A stretch of 64,000 bases of DNA from contig NC_081412.1 in the NCBI RefSeq assembly GCF_030272615.1, positions 542,206,335-542,270,334 on the forward strand, given 5' to 3'. Made by a program: the position numbers and the translations under genes. The notes below the pieces were generated by a model. It was not told where the DNA came from. It searched no databases and worked only from the letters and a program-made list of their open reading frames with translations. Each line of letters starts with the position of its first letter. Positions within the stretch are counted from its first letter, which is position 1. Below are positions 56,781 to 64,000 of this stretch, one piece after another. The DNA is from Cryptomeria japonica. Its lineage: Eukaryota > Streptophyta > Pinopsida > Cupressales > Cupressaceae.

Positions 56781-58814
56781 TCAATTGCTAGGGGCCATGA
56801 GGCCCATAGATTCCAAACACCATCTGAACTTCTCTATGCTCATAGCCTTAGTTAAAGCATTTGCAACATTCATCAAAATTTCTACCTTAACCAGCTTCAC
56901 CCTACCATCTTCAACCATATCTTTGACAAAATGATACTGAACATCAATATGTTTGGTCAAGGCATGAAATGTCGGGTTCTTAGCTAGGCAAATTGTACTC
57001 TGATTGTCACAATAAATTGTCACTGTACCTGACTGTCACAATAAACTATCATTGTACCTTATTTTATTCCAATATTTGAACACATTACATTAATCCAAAT
57101 GGATTATTTGCAAGCATGAGTAGCTGCCATATACTTTGCTTTGGTAGTGGACAAAGCAACCACAACCTGTCGCTTACTCATCCAACTAATTGCACCACCA
57201 AATAAAGTAAATACATAAGCACTGGTGGATCTTCTACTATCAATATCACCTACCCAGTCTGAATCCACATAACCATGAATATCAATGAAAGTCATGTCTC
57301 CAACCAAATTACCATGATAATACAAAGAATACTCTGAGGTACCCTTCAAATATTTAAAGACTCTTTTGACTGCATCCCAATGAACTCTACCAAGATTAGA
57401 CATATATCTGCAAAGATCTCCCACGTCTTGGGCAATGTCTAGTGTGGTATAGACCATAGCATACATTAAACTTCTAACTACACTCTAGTAAGGCACTTTT
57501 CTCATGTCTTCCATCTCCGATGGGGATGTGGGACAATCTAAAGCAGATAATTTCGTTCCAACTACAAAAGGAACACATAATGGTCTACAATCTTGCATGT
57601 TGAACCTCCACAAAACTGAATTCACATACTTACTCTGGCCTAGCCATATCTTTCTATTCACTCTATCTCTTCTAATTTCCATCCCAAAAATGTCCTTTGC
57701 AACACCAAGATCTTTCATTTTAAATTTACAAGCAAGCTGAGACTTTAGTTCTGAAATCATACATTTTCCTTTACCAACGAATAACATATCATCAACATAC
57801 AATGCAATGTACAGGAAATGATCACCATCAAATTTATAATAGACATGGTGATTTGATTTAGAATGCTCAAATCCCAAGCTCAACACATATGTATCAAATT
57901 TTTGGTACCACATCCTAGGACTTTGTTTGAGGTCATACAAAGATTTGTTTAATTTATAGACCAAATTACTTTTACCTTTCACCACATAGTGCTTTGGTTG
58001 TGTCATATAAATATCCTCCTCCAAATCACCATGAAGGAAAGCAGTTCTCACGTCCATTTTCTCAACCTCTAAATCATAAGCAGCAGCAATAGAAAGCAAA
58101 AAACTAATGGATGTCATTTCTGCAATAGGAGAAAATATCCCACCATAATCAACACCCTCAACCTAAGAGTGGCCTTTTGCAACCAACCTTGCTTTATACT
58201 TATTGTCTATCAAGTCATCTTGATTCAACTCTTTCAGTTGTAGAAGGGAATTGAATCACATCTTTTTGTTTATTCTATTCTGACTGCAATGTAACAGAAG
58301 GAGACTTAATTTCTCTAAAAATAACACTTCTATTATGAATTACCTTTTGTGCAATAAGGTCCCAAAGCTTTTATCCTTTCACACCATAACTGTAACCGAT
58401 GAAGATACATTTCACAGCCTTGTTCTCCAACTTTGTTCACTTCTCCTTTGGCACATATGCCTATGCCTCACAACCAAAAACTCTAAGATGTCTCAGTGAA
58501 GGCTTGTGACCTAACCATGCTTCCATAGGTGTTTTACCAACAAGAGTTGATGGAGGAGACCTGTTAATCAGGTAACAAGCAGTGGTGACAGCTTCAACCC
58601 AAAAAATTTTGTTCTAGACCAGTACCACTCAACATACTCCTAGCCTTCTCCATCTATGTCTTGTTCATTCTTTCTACAACTCAATTCTGCTGTGGAGAAT
58701 ACGAAGTTGTCTTCTGTCTATTAATACCACAATATTTACATAATATATCAAAATCATTAGAGCAAAATTCACGACCATTATCAGTCCTCAAACATTTAAT
58801 TTTATTACCAGTCT
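56781..58814 (-). pseudogene. pol: Decayed Copia Pol: integrase C-terminus, RT, RNase H
   Basis: Reading minus from 58814: integrase DTG motif LRTDNGREFCSND is at the right end, then ERMNKT*MEKARSMLSG and PMEAWLGHKPSLRHLRVFGC (58550-58440). RT (58117-57485, 210 codons open) has VEKMDVRTAFLHGDLEEDIY, LKQSPRMWYQKFD and LYVDDMLFVGKGK. RNase H spans 57466-56781, with YVDSDWVGDIDSRRSTSAYV, VVALSTTKAKYMAA and YCDNQSTICLAKNP. A single frameshift near 57480 and several stops occur. This family differs from the two ELFVDD/VFVDD Copia elements. Its 5' part is lost because a Gypsy-like LTR lies at 58815. Confidence 0.82.
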
Positions 58815-60199
58815 TGTAGACACCTAAATTTGATTAATTTAATTAATTGGATTTAGCTATCCTAAATGCTCTTAAATTAAATAATTATGCATTTTTTAAT
58901 TAATTAGTTTTCCCTCCTTCTAGCTAATTAATTTTGTTAATTATGTTGTAGTCTGATCCTATAATTAATTAATTGATAATAATAAATTAATTAATTGTCT
59001 AAATTTGATCCCTTCTATTAAATAAATCAAATGCATAGTTTGACTATTTAATTCATTTTTTGTTCTTTCCTCTAAATATCCTTTATTGAATTAATTAAAA
59101 TAATTAATTATATTTTCCCACATGCATCGTAATTTTAATCCTCATCTAACTCTTCCTCTAACTTAACCCATTAACTAAACTTGGGTTTTAGTCATTCTTT
59201 TATTTCTTCTAACTACTTTCCCACCCCATATGTGTGTATTCCTAAATATCCTAATATTTGGAAATATCTTAATATTTGGAAATGAATTATTTTATTCTTT
59301 CCAACCTCATTTCCCACCCCATATGTGTGTATTCCTAAAAATCCTAAGTCATGAAAATATCATGGAACTAATTATTTAAATTAATTCTATTTCCTTACAT
59401 GTTTCCTAAATTTAACCCCCATCTAATTCTTCCTCTAACTTAACTCATTAATTAACCTTGGGTTTTAGTCATCCTTTTATTATTTCCTCCAACTTCTTTG
59501 CCACTTCATATGTATGCGCATTCCCAAAATATCTTAAATTTCCTAAAATTTGGGGGAAATATTGTTGAATTTGGGGAAGTTTCCTAAAATTTGGGAAAAT
59601 ATCCCAAATTTCTTCAAACATGGAAATATCATGGTTTTGTAATCTCTTTTGGAATAGAACCTTCCAATTTGTGTGTCTCATTCCCAAATGGACTATCATT
59701 CCTTTGACATGTGTTATTCTCATGCCTCTCCATCTCTTATTCAAACATATTTAAAGCTCTCATTTTCCTTCACAAATCATCCACTTTCACATTCTCATAC
59801 CGCTATAATTCCATTTTAACTATCCACTTTCACATTCCCATACCGTTATAATGCCATTTTAGTTATCCACTTTCATTTTCATACTCTCATAATGCAAAAA
59901 TGCTCACTCATCGTCTTACATAATCACACCAATTTAGCATAGCTTTTTGTATCACATCTTGCTTAGTTTTCATCTTTGCATTCACTATCAAGGAGCACAA
60001 TCGAGTATCTACCATATACCAAGCACACATCAAATCACAGGACAATCAAATCGAAGGAGGAATATGGAGTTTGCACTTTAATTTTTGTTTATTTATTTTT
60101 TCTTCCTTCTTAGCATCCTATTCTTGAGTGTGGTTGAAATATGTGTCTGTTAATTGTTTAGTTTATCTTTTTAATAGTTTACATTCCCATTTGTCTACA
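58815..60199 (+). repeat. 5' LTR of a Gypsy-like element running off the window
   Basis: It starts TGTAGACACCTAAA inside the Copia integrase and ends TGTCTACA at 60192-60199 (or ACATACA at 60203). TGTAGACA/TGTCTACA are inverted ends. The U3 part is a patchwork of TTAATTAA-type palindromes and a roughly 250-base imperfect duplication (about 59200-59340 and 59390-59520 share CCACCCCATATGTGTG or similar strings). A TATA box TATTTAAAG stands at 59749. A primer-like site follows at 60208. The right end of the element lies outside the window, so the second LTR and the target duplication are unseen. Confidence 0.65.
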
Positions 60200-60207
60200 T
60201 ACATTTT

Positions 60208-60225
60208 TGGCACACCTGGTGGGAC
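60208..60225 (+). promoter_or_regulatory. Putative primer-binding site of Gypsy-like element
   Basis: TGGCACACCTGGTGGGAC stands 4-8 bases past the LTR end. It resembles the TGGCGCGCCAGGTAGG-type primer sites of plant Tat/Ogre Gypsy elements. Confidence 0.5.
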
Positions 60226-61699
60226 CCACTTCATGGGACCATCTCATGTTCTTTGTTGTTTTAGTGTGTTATATTGCATATTTTTGACACTTGCAGGCAA
60301 AAACATGAGAATACGGATGGATTTTCACCTCGATGGGAGTCTTTTTCATCTCAATTTCAATTTCTAAAAGTAGTGGATTTTCTTTGTGAAGTGGTGGGAA
60401 TGCTCTATGTTTTTATTTTCTATCATTTTCTCAAATTTAAATTTTCTTAGCTTGTTGCTAACTTGCTAATGTTTGTTGTTTGATTGGGCTTTGCTAACGT
60501 TTGTGTAGCCGCATTGCTTGTCAAAGACCCCAAAGCTCAAAACTCTAACTTGTTTGTTGCAGAACCGCCAAAGAGGGGTGCAGTTGCCAAAAAAGAAAAA
60601 TAGGGTTAAAATGAATCATATGTTTTCTTGTAGTTAACAAACACTTCAATTTAATAAGGGAATGAACTTTTATTTTTCGTGTCTGGCATGCTTGTGCATG
60701 TAGAGTGGTCCTATCATTAACACACACTATCCTCTCCCCTAGCTCTCGTGGTCCTGGGTGCAAGAGAAAAGTGTTAATGACTCTTGACTTCTACTTTTTA
60801 GGTAGAAGGGTATGCCTCAGGAGTAGCCAATAAGGTTGGGTGAGAGGGAACAACCCAAGCGGTACTCTTTCAGTCCACTATATAAATATTCATGATTTTG
60901 GTGAAAACCATAATCAACTGGTGTCATTGTGTTATACTGATGGTTCCCCTCAATATCTACATGAAAATGCCTTCATGGTCTGGACGATAGTCAAAATCCC
61001 CTGGTGCTTGTTTGGCAGATGCGTAAAAACCTATGTTCTACAGGTTGGGATATCTCTTAAATGAGCTAGCCACTGCATGTATAACCACCTTATTTGCCCC
61101 AAAATTTTGTCCACTATGAACCATTTTTTTAGCAACCCCAATCCTTCTACTTGTTGGCTTAGGCATTATGATATGCACATGTCGAAGATACCCCTCATGT
61201 ACTCTTCAATTTGAGAGAGAAGATTTCTCAAGATCTTAGGATCTTAAGAAATTTGAAGTTTGGCATGCTCGAGAAGTGTGTGTCATGGAGTGGAGCTAGT
61301 GATACCAAGCTTCTATCTATCCTGTTGAATGTGGTATTCTGGGCTAGGGGATTCAACAAATATTGTCTCTTGACCAACCTAGGAAGTGCATGATTGCTTT
61401 TCATTTTTCATACTCGCATGTTTGTCATATTTGGTGTCAAAAGAATCTTTGTCAAAAAATCAATTCAAAATATTAAATATCTCATGTCACTAGGTCCTAG
61501 TTTGGTCTTCTCCTTCAAATAAAAGGCATCTCATTCTAGTGGGTTTGTGTCAATTGTATCGTTATGTTGTTGAAATTACCTAAATTAGGTGTCAAATCAG
61601 TTCATCTTGGTTATCATTGCAAACCTTACATTGTTATTATCATCTACTGGGTTTTCAACTTGTATGGTCACTTTTATCATCTCAGTTGCTATTCATCAC
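60226..61699 (+). other. 5' internal region of Gypsy-like element
   Basis: 1.5 kb with no recognisable domain. A long leader before gag is typical of Tat/Ogre elements. The plus frames at 60128-60367 and 60840-61064 are short and unsupported. Confidence 0.35.
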
Positions 61700-62693
61700 G
61701 GGTGAACTCACAATACTGGTTCCCACTTTTTGACCAACTTTGACACTTAGATGAATATTTTGAAAAAACCCTTTACTTTCTGACACCTATAACTTTTAAA
61801 CCATTAAGAATTTGAAGATGATATAAACCAATGATTTTTAACATCTTTTTTGTAGATTCTAAATATATTTTTTGCAAATTTGTTTGAAGAAAGTTTTATT
61901 GATTTTTCCATCTCCCTCAAAAAGTAGTTGTTTACAACAAACAACATTTTTTAAGAGTGATGTGTATCCCAAAACGCATAATTTTTTTTCTATAAATGAT
62001 AAAAACTTGATTATTTTGAATTTTGGTTTGTAACATCAATACCCAGGGCATGCACTTGGTTTGATAGTGATATGTTGAATATTTTTTATTTTATTAAGTT
62101 TTGAAGTTTGACTAATTGTAATTTGGATATAGGTGTACGTTTGAACACATAACTTGTTCTATATATATATAAATTTAATTTTCTTTTTTTTGTTAGAAAG
62201 AAAACACCAATACCTAGTGCATACATATTTTTCAGATTTTTTTTGAATTATTTTACTATTTTTCCCAATGCATTGAACAAAGAAGTTCATGTTCGGTGAA
62301 AAACCTACATTCATAAGAAATAAAATAAAAATATATTAATGAAATCAAATATATTAAAAGTTATACTATTTGGAAAGCTTATAATAAGGACTAAATACTT
62401 TTTTTTTTAAAACTTTTAAATGAATTAATTTGACCCCCCAAAAGCCAATGTAAAAATGGTTTTTTATCAGCATTTGATAGATGCAAAGGAGACTCCATTG
62501 CAAGTATGATTTAGAAGTAGAGAGATTCTATCCAAGAAATTTTGATCTAAGAGCTTTTGATTTAACTCTCTTCAATTAATTACTTCAAATGGGACCTCTT
62601 AAAGCTTAAATCATTATATTTTTTTAAAAATGTATGATTTCAGTGAAAATTAGGACGTACCAAAAAGTGGGAACCAGCTTTGTGAGTTCACCC
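61700..62693. mobile_element. Terminal-inverted-repeat element of about 1 kb (MITE-like)
   Basis: GGGTGAACTCACAA...GGTTCCCACTTTTTG at 61700-61732 is the inverse of 62660-62693, with one gap. The flanks end and begin TCAC (61696-61699 and 62694-62697), a candidate 4-base duplication. The interior is very AT-rich with no transposase motif. Family unassigned; its TIR sequence does not match CACTA, hAT or Tc1 ends that I can recall. It lies between the leader and the gag remnant of the Gypsy-like element. Confidence 0.6.
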
Positions 62694-62866
62694 TCACCTT
62701 AGTTGTCATCATCTCAATTATTGCATCATCACTATCATCCATAATCATCTCTCATCTCCTAATTTTCATCATCATTGTCTTCTTCCTAGGTCATCAATCA
62801 AACAAAAAACTTCATCCTCCTTCTAACTTTCTCAAAGTCAATTCCCATCCTATTCTGAGCTTTAGT

Positions 62867-63804
62867 ATGTCATCTTTTTCATCTTTCATCTCTCCAAATC
62901 ATCAACTAATTGCCATATCACAATTTTATTATGATGAGTTTGGTTGTCCTTCATTTTCTTCCACTATATATCTCATTTTGATGATGATGAGAGTATGGTT
63001 GATCAAGACGAATATGAAATTGAAAATCTTGATGCCCCCATTCTTAGCAAGCTTGCACCAAGTGTTAGATACTAAAATCTAATTGTTCATTCTAGCTAAT
63101 CTACCATTCCTCCATGTGCATCCAATCATAATCCTTATCACACCTTTGATAAGGGAAATTCATCATATCTTCTGCTCATATCTCCCTCATATATCACCTC
63201 CACATATCCCTCATATGCAACATTCATACCTCCATCTTCTTCCATGGTCCTATCTCAACCCCCATATTTTCCTCACAACACTACCACTTGCATCCATAAT
63301 ACAAATCCACCATCAAATTATCCCCAAATCCATTACACAATCCATAATCCTAATCCCCCATCCTATCTCACTTCTCCATCTAATCCTAATCCCCCATCCT
63401 ATCTTACTCCTCCATCCAATTATAATCCTCCATCTTACCTCTCTCCTTCATCCAATCCTAATCCGCTATCTTACCTCGATCCTCCATCTATTCATAATTT
63501 TCCATCCTACATCAAACCTTAATTCAATCCTAATCCTCCATCTTACCTATCTCCTTCATCCTACCTCACTCCTTCATCCAATCCTAATCATCCATCCTAT
63601 CTCACTCCTCCATCTAATACTAATACTTCATCGAATCTCAATCCACCATCTTCCATCTCATCATACACAAAAATACCTTCATCCACCTCATCCTATCTAA
63701 ATCCAGCACCATCCACTTCATCCTACCGCAACCCTCCACCATCCACTTCATCCTACCGCAACCCTCCAACATCCACTTCATCCCACCTTAGTCTATTGCC
63801 TTGA
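62867..63804 (+). pseudogene. Acidic and proline/serine-rich Gag-like remnant
   Basis: From 62867 a frame reads ISPNHQLIAISQFYYDEFG. After a frameshift near 62967 it goes on as HFDDDESMVDQDEYEIENLD, and then into a tract of about 230 residues rich in Pro, Ser, Asn and Tyr, with NPNPPSYLTPPS repeats, ending LSLLP at 63801. Stops lie at about 63073, near 63093 and at 63520-63522. Such an acidic head followed by Pro/Ser repeats is like the N-terminal part of Tat/Ogre Gag, and like the long frame at 35691-39119, but the capsid domain is not yet reached. An overlapping frame at 63083-63700 is a compositional shadow. Confidence 0.45.
63345..63785 (+). repeat. In-frame minisatellites coding Pro/Ser/Tyr repeats
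   Basis: Units of about 36 bases (coding NPNPPSYLTPPS-like peptides) from 63345 to about 63640, then three units of 30 bases (coding PPSTSSYRNP) at 63700-63785. Unit lengths are multiples of three, which keeps the frame. Confidence 0.65.
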
Positions 63805-64000
63805 TGATGATTGTAATGGATGACTTCATGTGTTGTCAGTGATGGAACATGTATACACACATATATATTCACATTGTCATAGTCATCTTAGTTAAGACAA
63901 ACTGCTATTACTCCTAAGTCTTTGTATTGCAAAACCGGTATTATATGTATAGTTAGATTCAAATGGTTTAGAGGGTGTCTAACCGGTATATGTAGACAAC
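63805..64000. other. Right margin, no assigned feature
   Basis: AT-rich, with ACCGGTAT at 63935 and 63983. No open frame with a motif. Confidence 0.3.

Noticed and set aside
63083-63700. 205-codon frame rich in Ile, His, Leu and Pro
   Set aside because: Shadow of the Pro/Ser/Tyr repeat frame, which has the more coherent peptide repeats.

Overview
Kind of organism. The window is nuclear DNA of a land plant. It is AT-rich and built almost entirely from plant-type retroelements: Ty1/Copia and Ty3/Gypsy LTR retrotransposons and L1-type LINEs with a DUF4283 ORF1 and a C-terminal RNase H. Long LTRs, old and decayed copies, deep nesting and the absence of any intact host gene fit a giant, repeat-rich genome. 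A gymnosperm is my best guess, but that is inference and not shown by any diagnostic gene. Layout, left to right. 1-1613 holds a decayed minus-strand coding remnant of an unrecognised family, and 2700-3420 a decayed plant mobile domain (PMD) gene, followed by degenerate tandem repeats. 4709-5424 looks like an LTR fragment. 5425-14084 is a minus-strand Copia element with LTRs of about 2.7 kb, a gag but no pol. 14580-15667 is a solo LTR with a perfect CTCTA duplication. About 16990-30450 is a plus-strand LINE, cut in its reverse transcriptase by a near-complete minus-strand Copia element (21074-28225, duplication TCTTT). 31339-32031 is an unrecognised coding remnant with three amber stops. 32659-47393 is a plus-strand Copia element (duplication CTTTA). 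Its 5' LTR was split by a minus-strand Gypsy element, 33751-41514 (duplication ATTTG), that carries an almost intact gag/protease-like frame of about 1140 codons and no polymerase. Its reverse transcriptase was split by a fold-back element, 45015-45569. 47450-48110 is a Gypsy RT/RNase H remnant (minus), 49200-50870 a tandemly duplicated Copia pol remnant (plus), and 52990-54137 a LINE ORF1 remnant (minus). 55880-58814 is a minus-strand Copia remnant, interrupted at 58815 by the LTR of a plus-strand Gypsy-like element. That element runs off the window, contains an inverted-repeat element (61700-62693) and has a proline/serine-rich Gag-like remnant at its right end. How the parts work together. 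There is no operon or host pathway here. The working units are LTR promoters, tRNA primer sites, polypurine tracts and gag/pol frames. Two elements (5425-14084 and 33751-41514) keep gag but lack polymerase, so they could only have moved with enzymes supplied in trans. Many nonsense codons are explained by C-to-T decay (CAG, CGA or TGG becoming stops), as expected from methylated, silenced repeats. Coordinates of LTR ends, duplications, primer sites and tracts were read directly from the bases. Statements of similarity are by eye, without any alignment or database search.
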